64,000 nt of DNA, from positions 62,001 to 126,000 of the forward strand of contig CAWAQA010000004.1 of the NCBI GenBank assembly GCA_963784065.1, in the 5' to 3' direction. The DNA comes from CAWAQA01 sp963784065 (GTDB lineage: Bacteria > Acidobacteriota > Vicinamibacteria > Vicinamibacterales > UBA2999). The notes under the pieces are model-generated. The model made no database searches, was not told where the DNA came from, and saw nothing but the letters and a program-made list of their open reading frames with translations. Each line of letters begins with the position of its first letter. Within the stretch, counting starts at the first letter, position 1. Of the stretch, positions 7,815 to 17,250 are shown piece by piece. Both the position numbers and the translations under genes were made by a program.

Positions 7815-10745
7815 ATGAGGAACAGGCACGCGCGCGCGTTCACCACGTTGCGGTGGGTCATGGTCATGGCGGCGATCCTCGCGTGGCCCGTCGCCGGGCA
7901 CGCACAGGAAGCAGCGGTCAATGGCTCGGTGACCGATATGACCGGCGGCGTCCTGCCTGGCGTCACGGTGACGGCGCTGCACAACGCGACCGGGAACAGC
8001 TTCACCGGCGTCACCGACGAGCGTGGCGCCTATCGGATCCCGGTGCGCGTGGGCGTGTACAGGCTCACGCTCGACCTGGCCGGCTTTGCCTCCGTTGCGC
8101 GCACCGTCGAGGTGCTGCTCGGGCAGACCTTGACGATCAACCTCCAGATGGAAACGGCCGGTGTGCAGGAGTCGGTCACGGTCACCGGCGAAGCCCCGCT
8201 GATCCAGTCAACTGACTCGACGCTGGCGGGCAACATCGATCCCCGGCAAATGGACGCCCTGCCGACCAACGGCGGGAACTGGCAGGACCTCGCGGTCCTG
8301 GCGCCAGGCAACCGCGCCAACGCGTCCGACATTCCGGTGGCGCGATTCCGCTCCGACTTCCAGCTCAATATGGACGGGCAGCAGATCACCAACAACGGGC
8401 CGGCCGGCGGCACCACGCAGCCGAAGTACAGCATCGAGGCCGTGGGCGAGTTCCAGTTCGTGGCCAGCCGGTGGGATGCCTCGCAGGGCCGGTCGAACGG
8501 TGTCCTGGTCAACGCCATCACCAAGTCGGGCACCAACAGGTTCACCGGCGCCGTGTCCGCGCGCTTCCGCGACGACCGCTTCAGCGCCGACGACTATGTG
8601 CTCGGCCGCCGGATCGACTATGCGAACCAGCAGGCGGCGGTGGCCTTCGGCGGTCCGATCCTCAGGGACCGCGCGCATTTCTTCGCCTTCTACGACCGCG
8701 AGCGCGAACCGAACGTCGTCACGTTCACGACGCCGTATCCGCGGTTCAACCTGGAACAGTCGGGCACCATCAAGGACTGGAACGGCGGCATACGGCTGGA
8801 TTACCAGGTGCGGCCCGAGATCCACCTGATGGCACGCGGCAACATGTGGGAGAAGAACACGCCCAATACGTTTCCGAGCACCAACACGGCCCATCCCTCG
8901 GGCCAGGGTGCGAGGCGGGAGCGTTCCGATTCGCTCTACATGACGTTCTCACACGTCCTCAGCAACCGGGCGCTGAACGAGATCAAAGGCGGCTATGCCT
9001 CGGTGTTCTGGGACGTCGGCTCCTCCGTGCACTGGGGAGCGGCGCATCCCGCGTCGGCGCAGGGCGTCGAGTTCGGCGCGCCGCGCATCAACTTCAACGG
9101 CTTCTTCATCGGCGTGAGCAACACCAACTGGCCGCAGACGCTGATGCAGGAGACCTATTCCATCCGGGACGACTTCAGCTATTCGTTCACCGCCAGCGGC
9201 CGTCACGACTTCAGGGCCGGCGGCGAGCTGCTCAAGATGCCGATCACCCGTCACAATTGCCGCCCGTGCATGGGTATCTACGATCTCGCCAACTCGCGGC
9301 CGCCAGCCAACGTCGAGGATCTGTTTCCGGTGTGGGACGACCCGACGACCTGGAATCTCAACGCGCTGAATCCGCTGATTCGCAACTTCTCCATCGGCGT
9401 CGGAGACTTTCGCGGCAAGCTCAATCGGCGCAAGGCGATCGCCGGCTGGGTCCAGGACGATTGGCAGATCCTCCCGACGCTGACGCTGAACCTGGGGCTG
9501 CGCTACGATCTCGAAACCGAGGTGGTGGCCAACGACCTGGCGATCCCGCCCATTCTCGAAGCCAACCGGCCCGACGACCGGAACAACTGGGGCCCGCGCG
9601 CCGGCTTTGCGTGGAGCGTGACGGACCGCACCGTGATCCGCGGCGGCGTGGGGAAGTACTACGGCACCATCATCGACAACATCTCGTCGGCGACGATCTC
9701 GGCGTCCAAGATTTTCGCCGCGCAGATCACCAACGACGGCCGTCCGGACTTTGCCACCAACCCGTTCAACGGCCCGATGCCGAGCTTCGAGGAACTCGTC
9801 CGCTCGAACCAGTTGCAGACGGTGTCGATGGGGATCGCCGATCCGAACGTCGTGACGCCGTACAGCTGGATGTCCACGATCGGCGTCCAGCGCCAGATCG
9901 GAACGTCGATGGCCGTGACCGCGGATTTCAACTTCAACGCGGGGCGCAACGAGCGTGTCGGCCTGCCGAACGTCAACGTGAGCTACGACCCGGCGACCGG
10001 CCTCAACTATCCGTTCTCCGACGTCAGCCGGCGTCCGATTCCCGGCTGGGGCACGATCATCATGGAGACCATGCGCGCGCGCTCGAACTATCGCGGGCTC
10101 GAAACGTCGTTCACCAAGCGCATGAGCAGCAATTACCAGTTGTCCGCGACCTACAACTTCGCGTACCTGAAGGATGACGAGCCGCTGCCCTATGCCCCGG
10201 TCTGCACGTCGAACCTGCCCGCGAACGCGCAGGTGTGGGAACAGCGCACGCAGTCCACGTGCGTGTTCGAGCCGGTGAGCTTCCCGGTTGCGATCGATCT
10301 GGGTGGGGAGTACGGCCTGGCGACGAGCGACCAGCGCCACCGAGCGGTCCTCAACGGCATCTGGGACGCAGGCCATGGGTTCATGCTGAGCGGCTTGTAT
10401 TTCTACGGCTCGGGCGCCCGCTACCTTACGAGTGCCGGCGGCGACCGCCGCAACCTCGGCGTGGCGGGCCAGAGCCGCCTGCGTGCCGACGGCACGATTT
10501 CCCCGCGCAACGGGTTCGTCGGCGACGCGCTGCACCGCGTGGACACGCGGGTGTCGAAGACGTTCGCCCTCGGACCGCGCGTACGCGTCGAAGGCATCGT
10601 GGACGTGTTCAACCTCTTCAACCACAAGAACTATGGGTCGTACACGACCGTCGAGAGCAGCGCCGCGTACCTGCAGCCGATACGGGTCAACCAGGTCGCC
10701 TATAGCGCCCGCGCCGTCCAATTCGGATTCCGGACCACGTTCTGA
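7815..10745 (+). CDS. Oar-like TonB-dependent outer-membrane receptor
   Basis: A 976-aa protein with a GGAGGAG site before ATG 7815. A signal peptide runs to about residue 31 (GHAQ). Residues about 33-115 are a carboxypeptidase-regulatory-like beta-sandwich (VNGSVTDMTGGVLPGVTVTA). A plug domain follows (QESVTVTGEAPLIQ to about 240), then a long beta-barrel ending in RAVQFGFRTTF with the terminal aromatic residue typical of BamA-inserted barrels. This architecture is the large acidobacterial Oar/TonB-receptor family, generally thought to import oligomers or chelates. The substrate is not identifiable. Neighbouring exported hydrolases and PDLSGxW proteins are its likely partners; a candidate TonB is at 50335. 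Confidence 0.9.
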   Translation: MRNRHARAFTTLRWVMVMAAILAWPVAGHAQEAAVNGSVTDMTGGVLPGVTVTALHNATGNSFTGVTDERGAYRIPVRVGVYRLTLDLAGFASVARTVEVLLGQTLTINLQMETAGVQESVTVTGEAPLIQSTDSTLAGNIDPRQMDALPTNGGNWQDLAVLAPGNRANASDIPVARFRSDFQLNMDGQQITNNGPAGGTTQPKYSIEAVGEFQFVASRWDASQGRSNGVLVNAITKSGTNRFTGAVSARFRDDRFSADDYVLGRRIDYANQQAAVAFGGPILRDRAHFFAFYDREREPNVVTFTTPYPRFNLEQSGTIKDWNGGIRLDYQVRPEIHLMARGNMWEKNTPNTFPSTNTAHPSGQGARRERSDSLYMTFSHVLSNRALNEIKGGYASVFWDVGSSVHWGAAHPASAQGVEFGAPRINFNGFFIGVSNTNWPQTLMQETYSIRDDFSYSFTASGRHDFRAGGELLKMPITRHNCRPCMGIYDLANSRPPANVEDLFPVWDDPTTWNLNALNPLIRNFSIGVGDFRGKLNRRKAIAGWVQDDWQILPTLTLNLGLRYDLETEVVANDLAIPPILEANRPDDRNNWGPRAGFAWSVTDRTVIRGGVGKYYGTIIDNISSATISASKIFAAQITNDGRPDFATNPFNGPMPSFEELVRSNQLQTVSMGIADPNVVTPYSWMSTIGVQRQIGTSMAVTADFNFNAGRNERVGLPNVNVSYDPATGLNYPFSDVSRRPIPGWGTIIMETMRARSNYRGLETSFTKRMSSNYQLSATYNFAYLKDDEPLPYAPVCTSNLPANAQVWEQRTQSTCVFEPVSFPVAIDLGGEYGLATSDQRHRAVLNGIWDAGHGFMLSGLYFYGSGARYLTSAGGDRRNLGVAGQSRLRADGTISPRNGFVGDALHRVDTRVSKTFALGPRVRVEGIVDVFNLFNHKNYGSYTTVESSAAYLQPIRVNQVAYSARAVQFGFRTTF

Positions 10746-10753
10746 CACAGTGA

Positions 10754-10773
10754 CGTCCGGCTCCAGCCGGACG
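10754..10773. terminator. Hairpin after the receptor gene
   Basis: A perfect 9-bp stem CGTCCGGCT / AGCCGGACG with a CC loop begins 9 bases after the receptor stop codon. There is no T-tract, so it may stabilise or process the 3' end instead of terminating. It shares the core CCGGCT-N2-AGCCGG with hairpins at 13890 and 52167. Confidence 0.45.
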
Positions 10774-10797
10774 ATTGCGTGCCGAGGTACTCACGTG

Positions 10798-11715
10798 ATG
10801 AACCGAATGATCGCCACACTGACCGTAATAGCGGGGACCGTCGCGCTCCTGCTGTCGCCGGCGCCCGTGGCGGCGCAGGCGGCCGCAACGGCTCCGGGGG
10901 CGAGGGCGCCTCGCGTCGTGCCACCCGCCGGCGGGTGCCCGGGAGAGCCGGTGCCGTTCTACCGGTGCGCGAGCGAGAAGGCGAAAACCTACGTGGCGCC
11001 ACGCACGCCGTTCGGCCATCCGGACCTGCAAGGCTACTGGGCGCACGGCCGGCAGAACTTCGATCTGGAGGACCACCCGGAAACCTATGACGCGCGTCAG
11101 GAGACGACGGCGATTGTGGATCCGGCCGACGGCATGATTCCGTACCTGCCGTGGGCGGAGGCGAAGCAGAAGGATATCCTCGCGCACCTCGCCGAACCAC
11201 CGTCACTCGAGTACTTGAACCCGAACTCCCGCTGCTACCTGCGCAGCGCGGTGCCGCAGATCTACCCGCCGTTCCCGCTGCAGATCGTCCAGACTCCCAC
11301 GCACGTGGTGATTCTGCAGGAGCAGAATCATGCCTATCAGCTCATCCCGGTGGACGGGCGTCCCAAGCTCGGACCTGATATCGCGCTGTGGATGGGCGAT
11401 TCACGCGGCCGCTGGGAGGGGAGCACACTGGTGATCGAAACGACGAACCTCTATGCGCGGCTGGCCAACCGCAACTGGCTCGACCAGTCGGGAAATTTCT
11501 ATACTGACAAGGCGCGCCTGGTGCAGCGGTTCATCCCGGTCGATGCCGACACCCTCATCTATGAAGCGACTATCATCGACCCAACCGTGTTTACGCAGCC
11601 ATGGAAGCTCGCGATGCCGATGCGCCGGCAGAAGGAAGCGGGTTTCCAGCTCATGGAGTTTGCCTGTCACGAAGGAAACCGGGCGCCGGAATTGTCGCTT
11701 CGCCAGGGGAAATAA
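10798..11715 (+). CDS. Exported PDLSGxW-family protein, paralogue 3
   Basis: A 305-aa protein; ATG 10798 starts a clear signal peptide (MNRMIATLTVIAGTVALLL, cut near AAQA). The mature region holds the degenerate signature FGHPDLQGYWAHG, a cysteine-bearing NSRCYLRSAVPQ, FPLQIVQTPTHV, and MGDSRGRWEGSTLVIETTNL, which place it with the genes at 4256 and 5413. An extra cysteine-rich insert (GGCPGEPVPFYRCAS) lies near the N-terminus. The next gene starts 3 bases after the stop, so the two are co-transcribed and probably work together. Activity is unknown. Confidence 0.72.
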   Translation: MNRMIATLTVIAGTVALLLSPAPVAAQAAATAPGARAPRVVPPAGGCPGEPVPFYRCASEKAKTYVAPRTPFGHPDLQGYWAHGRQNFDLEDHPETYDARQETTAIVDPADGMIPYLPWAEAKQKDILAHLAEPPSLEYLNPNSRCYLRSAVPQIYPPFPLQIVQTPTHVVILQEQNHAYQLIPVDGRPKLGPDIALWMGDSRGRWEGSTLVIETTNLYARLANRNWLDQSGNFYTDKARLVQRFIPVDADTLIYEATIIDPTVFTQPWKLAMPMRRQKEAGFQLMEFACHEGNRAPELSLRQGK

Positions 11716-11718
11716 TCG

Positions 11719-13884
11719 ATGAGGACGACGATGGTGAGGGGGATGCTCGGGTTCGGCGTTTTACTGGCTGTCGCCGGCGGTGTCACAAGCGCACGACAGC
11801 AGGCGGCCGGCCCGGTTCAGATCGACGGCGATGACCTGGGAGGGATTGTCGCGAGCACGAACGGGCCCGAAGCGGGCGTCTGGGTGATCGCCGAAACGAC
11901 CGACCTGCCGACGAAATTCGCCCGGATCGTGGTCACCGACGAACGCGGGCGCTACGTCATCCCCGATCTGCCGAAGGCCAGCTACACCGTCTTCGTGCGC
12001 GGCTATGGGCTCGTGGATTCGGCCAGGGTGCAGGCGGTTCCCGGCCGGAACCTGAATCTGACCGCGGTCGTCGCGCCAAGTCCTCACGCGGCCGCGCAAT
12101 ATTATCCGGCCGGTTACTGGGCGTCCCTGCTCGAGGTTCCTGCCAAGAGCGAGTTTCCGGGAACCGGCGCGCAAGGCAACGGCATCTCGCCCGAGATGAA
12201 GAGCCAGGCGCAGTGGATCCAGTGGATGAAGACGGGGAGCTGTTACACCTGTCATCAGATCGGCAGCAAAGCTACACGCGAGATTCCGAAGGCGCTCGGC
12301 ACGTTCGATTCATCCACCGCGGCCTGGACGCGGCGGATTCAGTCGGGACAGGCGGGCGGCGACATGGTGGCGGAAGCGAACCGGTTCGGCATGCCGCGCG
12401 TCATGGCGATGTTCGCCGGCTGGAGCGACCGCATCGCCAAGGGCGAGGTCCCGCCGGCACCGCCCCGTCCGCAGGGCCTCGAGCGCAACATCGTCATCAC
12501 GCAGTGGGATTGGGCGGACGGCAAGACCTATCTCCACGATCAGGTCTCGACCGACCGGCGAAATCCGCGCGTGAACGCCAACGGCCCTGTGTTCGGCTCG
12601 CCCGAGCTCAGCTCCGACTACATTCCCGTCCTCGATCCGAAGAGCCACGTTGCGAGCAAGGTGCCGATCACGGTTCGCGACCCGAAGACGCAGCCCGGTG
12701 CTGCGCCACGGCCGCTGCAGCCGTCGGTGTATTGGGGCGAGGAAGTCATCTGGACGAGCAAGGCCAACGTCCACAACCCGATGATGGACCAGCGCGGACG
12801 CGTGTGGCTCACGGCGACAGTGCGGCCGCCCGAGAACCCTGGCTACTGCAAGGCCGGGTCGAACCATCCTTCGGCGAAGGCGTTCGGCATCAATACAGCG
12901 GGACGCCATCTCGCCATGTACGACCCCCAATCGAAGAAGCTGACGCACATCAGCACGTGCTTCGAGACGCACCACCTGATGTTCGCGGAGGATGCGAACA
13001 ACACGCTCTGGGTCAACGGCTACGGCAGCCAGGCGGTCGGGTGGTTGAACACGAAGATGTTCGACGAGACCGGTGACGAGATGAAGTCGCAGGGCTGGAC
13101 GGCACTCGTGCTCGACACCAACGGCAACGGGAAACGGGACGCGTACGTCGAACCCGGACAGCCCGTGGATCCGGCGAAGGACACGCGCATCGCCGACGCC
13201 TATTACAGCGTGTCTCCCGCCCCCGACGGCTCAGTGTGGGGATCCGTGCTCGGCTTTCCCGGCGCCGTCATCCGGTTGAATCCAGGCTCGAATCCGGCGG
13301 AGACGGCGCTGGCCGAGCGCTATGAAGTGCCGTGGGGAACGCCGGGTCCCGCGGGCCAGGGCTACTCGCCGCGGGGAATGGACATCGACAGAAACGGCGT
13401 CGCCTGGACGGCGTTGGGCAGCGGACATCTGGCCAGCTTCGATCGCCGCAAGTGCAAGGGCCCGCTGAACGGGCCAAAGGCGACGGGGCAGCATTGTCCC
13501 GAAGGCTGGACGCTCTATGCCGAGCCTCTCCCGCAATTCAAGAACGTCACCGATTCGGGAAGCGCCGAAGGCAGCTACTACACCTGGGTGGATCAGTTCG
13601 ACACGCTCGGGCTCGGCCGGAACACGCCGATCAACACGGGCAACCAGTCCGACGGCTTCCTCGCGCTGAAGGACGGGAAATGGGTCGTGCTGCGCGTTCC
13701 CTATCCGATGGGCTTCTATGCGAAGTGGATGGACGGGCGCGTGGACGACCCGGCCGCCGGCTGGAAGGGCAAGGCGCTCTGGTCAACTGTCAGCAGCCGG
13801 ACGCCGTTCCACATGGAAACGGGCAAAGGCACGCCGCCGAAGGTCATGAAGTTTCAGCTTCGCCCGGATCCGCTGGCGAAGTAA
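11719..13884 (+). CDS. Exported regulatory-like / CxxCH / propeller protein
   Basis: A 721-aa protein starting 3 bases after the previous stop. A signal peptide is followed by a carboxypeptidase-regulatory-like beta-sandwich (about 35-115; VTDERGRYVIPDLPKASY). A single haem-binding motif C-Y-T-C-H lies at 175-179 in a short helical stretch, with possible methionine ligands further on (FGMPRVMAM). From about residue 260 to the end, repeated blades such as NPMMDQRGRVWLTATVRPP and SPAPDGSVWGSVLGFPG recall the virginiamycin-B-lyase/NHL propeller group. The combination suggests a periplasmic c-type cytochrome coupled to a propeller, perhaps an oxidoreductase or a redox sensor; this is inference from motifs. 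Length is normal for acidobacterial relatives as far as I can judge. Confidence 0.75.
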   Translation: MRTTMVRGMLGFGVLLAVAGGVTSARQQAAGPVQIDGDDLGGIVASTNGPEAGVWVIAETTDLPTKFARIVVTDERGRYVIPDLPKASYTVFVRGYGLVDSARVQAVPGRNLNLTAVVAPSPHAAAQYYPAGYWASLLEVPAKSEFPGTGAQGNGISPEMKSQAQWIQWMKTGSCYTCHQIGSKATREIPKALGTFDSSTAAWTRRIQSGQAGGDMVAEANRFGMPRVMAMFAGWSDRIAKGEVPPAPPRPQGLERNIVITQWDWADGKTYLHDQVSTDRRNPRVNANGPVFGSPELSSDYIPVLDPKSHVASKVPITVRDPKTQPGAAPRPLQPSVYWGEEVIWTSKANVHNPMMDQRGRVWLTATVRPPENPGYCKAGSNHPSAKAFGINTAGRHLAMYDPQSKKLTHISTCFETHHLMFAEDANNTLWVNGYGSQAVGWLNTKMFDETGDEMKSQGWTALVLDTNGNGKRDAYVEPGQPVDPAKDTRIADAYYSVSPAPDGSVWGSVLGFPGAVIRLNPGSNPAETALAERYEVPWGTPGPAGQGYSPRGMDIDRNGVAWTALGSGHLASFDRRKCKGPLNGPKATGQHCPEGWTLYAEPLPQFKNVTDSGSAEGSYYTWVDQFDTLGLGRNTPINTGNQSDGFLALKDGKWVVLRVPYPMGFYAKWMDGRVDDPAAGWKGKALWSTVSSRTPFHMETGKGTPPKVMKFQLRPDPLAK

Positions 13885-13889
13885 TCATC

Positions 13890-13911
13890 GGGGCCGGCTG
13901 AAGCCGGCCCC
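13890..13911. terminator. Bidirectional hairpin between convergent genes
   Basis: A perfect 10-bp stem GGGGCCGGCT / AGCCGGCCCC with a GA loop lies between the stop codons of the 11719 gene (+) and the M1 peptidase (-). It has no clear T-tract on either side. It belongs to the CCGGCT-N2-AGCCGG hairpin family. Confidence 0.6.
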
Positions 13912-13914
13912 TCA

Positions 13915-16512
13915 TCACTGCGCGCTCTTCAACCACGCGGACATCGGCGCTGACTGCCGCCGCGCGAGCGCCGCGCAGACCTCGATCCGCTCGATCGCCT
14001 GCTGCAGGGTCCGCTCGGAGGAAGGGACGGGATGGCTCGCGAAGAACTGCCGCACCTCCGCTGCCTTCTCCGCCGAGCACATCGACCCCAGCGCCGAGAT
14101 GATCGACGGGATTCCCTGGAACGTGCCGAGCTTCTGGACGAGCGTCGGCCACTGCGCCTTGGTGAACTCCCACGCCGCCTGCTGGCTCCACGGACGCGCG
14201 ATCAGGTTTGCGATGACCTGTCCCGTGTCCTGCGTCCGGACGACGGGCGACATCGCGAAGGCGAGCGTGCGCGTGGTGAGCGCCGGATCGCGGAACCATG
14301 TCAGCGCGTTGAGGAAACGGTAGTACTCCTCCGGCTGCGCGGCCAGCTTCTGCACCTGCGCCATGTACTGGTCGTACAGCATGGCATCGCCCGCGACCGC
14401 CGCCACGCGAAGCACAGCCGGCGCCAGCGTGCCCGGCAGCGACGTGGGCTGCGCGATGTAAGCGACCGCCAGCTCGCGGGCACGGCGCTGGACGTCGGCG
14501 TCGTTCCCGGTGACGCCGATCAGCTCGAGCAGCGTGGCACGCCGGCTCTGGCGTTCGTCAGGGTCGCCCAGGTCGCCAGGAATGCCCATCGCGCTCAGAG
14601 TGGGTCCGAAGCGCTGGCGGATCCATCCCGCATACCGCGATCGATCGGCGTGGCGGCACGAGATACGCGTCGGCGAACTCGAGCCGTGTTTCGATCGCGT
14701 CTGTCACGGCAGCCGTCTCGTCATCGGCCAGCGAGGCGGCGAGGTCCATGTACGACACCGACGTCGTGCCGTCCTCCTCGCACCATCCACCATTCATCGC
14801 CAAGCAGCCCGAGCCGCTCCACCGGCTTCAGACCCCGAGCTGCGAGCCCCAGCGTGCGAACGGCCTCGGGCGTGTACTCGGAAAAGTAGTACCCGCGCGT
14901 ATCGGCATTCGCGAACACGTTGTCGCACGAGGGCGCCGTCACCGTGCGCTGCCGCTCGGCGATGATCTCGCAGCGCGGCTGGCCGTCAGCCGCCTTGAAG
15001 CACACGGGCATCGCCCAGGTCTGCGGCGGCGCCGCCGCGCCCGGCGCGCCGATGAAGCGCTCCTGCTGCAGCACGATGTCGGTCGTGCTGCCGCGACACG
15101 TGTTTCGAACGGCCACCACCGGCGCACCCGGCTGCTCGACGAAGCTCTTCATGATGCGATCGACCGGGCGTCCGGTGAGGACGCGTCATCTCGGTCCAGA
15201 AGTCCTCGCCCGCTGAGTTTCCGTACGCGTACTTTGGCGAGGTATGCCGATATGCCCTTGCGGAAGTTGTCCGCGCCGACGAACCCTTCAACCATGCGCA
15301 GGACGGCCGCCGATCTTCTCGTACGCGATGCCGTCGAAGACCTCGTTGATCTGCTCCGGGGTCTCGACCTTGGTCCGGATCGGCCGCGTCGACCGCAGGG
15401 CGTCGAGGCCGAGCGCCGACTGCGTCGCCGCCGCCTCGTCGACCGGGATGTTCCACTCCGGGCGCCACGCCGCCAACGGCTTGCTCTCCGTCCAGGTCGC
15501 GAACCCTTCGTTCAGCCAGATGTCGTCCCACCACTTCATCGTCACGAGATTGCCGAACCACATGTGCGCGATCTCGTGCGAGAGGATGGCGGCCACCTGC
15601 TTGCGAACGCCGAGCGAAGCACGCTCCGGATCGACCAGCAGCAGCCGCTCGCGGAACGTGATGGCGCCGACGTTCTCCATCGCGCCGGCGGCGAAATCCG
15701 GAACGGCGACGATGTCGAGCTTGCCGAACGGGTACTGGATGCCGAAGTAGGCGTTGAAGAACCGGAGCTGCTGCTCGGCGGCCTCGAGCGCGAAGCCCGT
15801 GAGGGCCTGCTTGTCGGGCGTGGAGCAGACGCGGAGCGGAGTGCCGTCCGCGCCGCCGTCGCGGCACACGAAGTCGCCGACAATCATCGCCACGAGGTAG
15901 GACGACATCTTCGTCGTCGGCGCGAACTGCACCGTGTGCTTGCCCGGTTCGGGACCCGGCGTATCGGACGTCTGCGCGCCGTTGGAGATCGCCGTGTCGC
16001 CGCTGTCGATCATCAGCGCGATCTCGAACGTGGCCTTGTAAATGGGCTCGTCGAACGATGGAAACGCGCGACGGGCATCGGTGGCTTCCATCTGCGTCAC
16101 GGCATACTTCCGGCCGTTCGCCTCGCTGCAGGTAGAACCCGCGCAGCTTGTCGTTGAGGATGCCGGTGTAGGCGATCTGGATCGTGGCCGGGCCGGCGGC
16201 CAGCTGCCGCGGCACCGTCAGGGTAGCGGTCTCAGCCTTCTCGTCGAGCGTGACCCGCGCCGTCTGCGTCTCTCCTGCCGCCTCGATCCGGACCTCGCCG
16301 AACTCGATTTCAGCGGCGTGCAGCGTGATCGAGGAGGAGGGCTCGGTGAGGCGCACACGGATCGTCTCGCGGCCGCGGAACGTGGCCTTCTCGAGATCCG
16401 GCGCGAACCACAGCGTGTAGCTGTCGGGGATGACCGTGCCCGGCAGGCGCTGCGCGAGCGCAGGGCCGGTGAGCGCGAGAAAAATGCCACAAGCAAGGAG
16501 CAGCCTCTTCAT
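13915..16512 (-). CDS. M1 family aminopeptidase, frame broken about six times
   Basis: Read across frames, this is one zinc aminopeptidase of the M1 (PepN/ERAP-like) family of about 860 residues. ATG 16512 begins a signal peptide (MKRLLLACGIFLALTGPALA). The N-terminal beta domain is followed by the exopeptidase motif GAMENVG, the zinc motif HEIAHMWFG and the second-shell NEGFATW glutamate. The ERAP1-like helical C-terminal domain ends at the stop at 13915. Frame shifts lie near 16125, 15305, 15235, 15180, 14775 and 14655, each restorable by one base. All catalytic residues are present, so sequencing indels are more likely than decay, but a pseudogene cannot be excluded. It is predicted to trim peptides in the periplasm. 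Confidence 0.85.
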
Positions 16513-16691
16513 GAATTCACGGTAGCACGGCGGTCGATGGCGGCCTCAACCGCTGCGTTCCGTTTTGACGGCAGAGCAGGCAGGATTCTGGCATTGGGGC
16601 TGGCCAGGGACGCCGGACCCTCGTGCGGACGTCCAAATCTGGCAAGGACCAGGGCGAAACCGGTGCGTGGGACGAGTCCAAGGAGGACAAC

Positions 16692-17246
16692 GTGAAGCAG
16701 TGGTGGTCCTGTGTGGCGGTCGTGTCGGCCCTGAGTGCGGCGTGTGGCGGTAGTGCGCAGCGTGCCGGGAACGCTGAGGTAACGGCTCCAGCGGATGCCG
16801 CGGGCACAGCCGGACTCCTCGAGCGGGCGGCGGTGGCGGTCGGCGTCCCGCAGTACCGCGAGGTCACGATTCCGGCGGGCACGCCGCTGCGCCTGGAACT
16901 GTCGTCGGCGGTGGCGTCGGATTCAAGCCAGGTCGAGGACGCGGTGCGTGCCGAGTTGCGTCAGCCGATCGCGATCGACGGTCATGACGTGCTGCCGGCG
17001 GGCACCAACGTCAGCGGCCGGGTGACGGCCGTCCAGCGCCCCAGCCGCGTAAGAGGCGGTGCCAGCGTCGCGTTCCGGTTCGATTCGCTGAGCGCTGGGA
17101 GCGAGGAATACGTGATCGACACTGCGCCGATCACGCGGCAGGCGGAAGCGAGCGAAGGTGAGGACGCGACGAAAATTGGCGGTCGGCGCCGGCGCCGGCA
17201 TCACCACGCGTCTGACCGTGCCGCTGGTGGTGCGCGGTTCGCGTGA
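16692..17246 (+). CDS. Putative lipoprotein with anchor-like repeat region
   Basis: A GTG start at 16692 follows an AAGGAGG ribosome-binding site; the frame upstream of it has no signal. The N-terminus (MKQWWSCVAVVSALSAACGG) has a lipobox LSAAC, so the cysteine is probably lipidated. A conserved-looking domain follows: IPAGTPLRLELSSAVASDSSQVEDAV and LPAGTNVSGRVTAV, typical of exported proteins that also carry a glycine-zipper segment. After residue about 160 the frame turns arginine/histidine-rich; shifting one base near 17170 gives LAVGAGAGITTRLTVPLVV, a shortened glycine-rich stretch. A frameshift, possibly with an internal deletion, is likely. Function unknown. Confidence 0.55.
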   Translation: MKQWWSCVAVVSALSAACGGSAQRAGNAEVTAPADAAGTAGLLERAAVAVGVPQYREVTIPAGTPLRLELSSAVASDSSQVEDAVRAELRQPIAIDGHDVLPAGTNVSGRVTAVQRPSRVRGGASVAFRFDSLSAGSEEYVIDTAPITRQAEASEGEDATKIGGRRRRRHHHASDRAAGGARFA

Positions 17247-17250
17247 GCTG

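Noticed and set aside
8949..10748. 599-codon frame on - opposite the TonB receptor
   Set aside because: An antisense shadow of an intact 976-aa receptor with clear domains.
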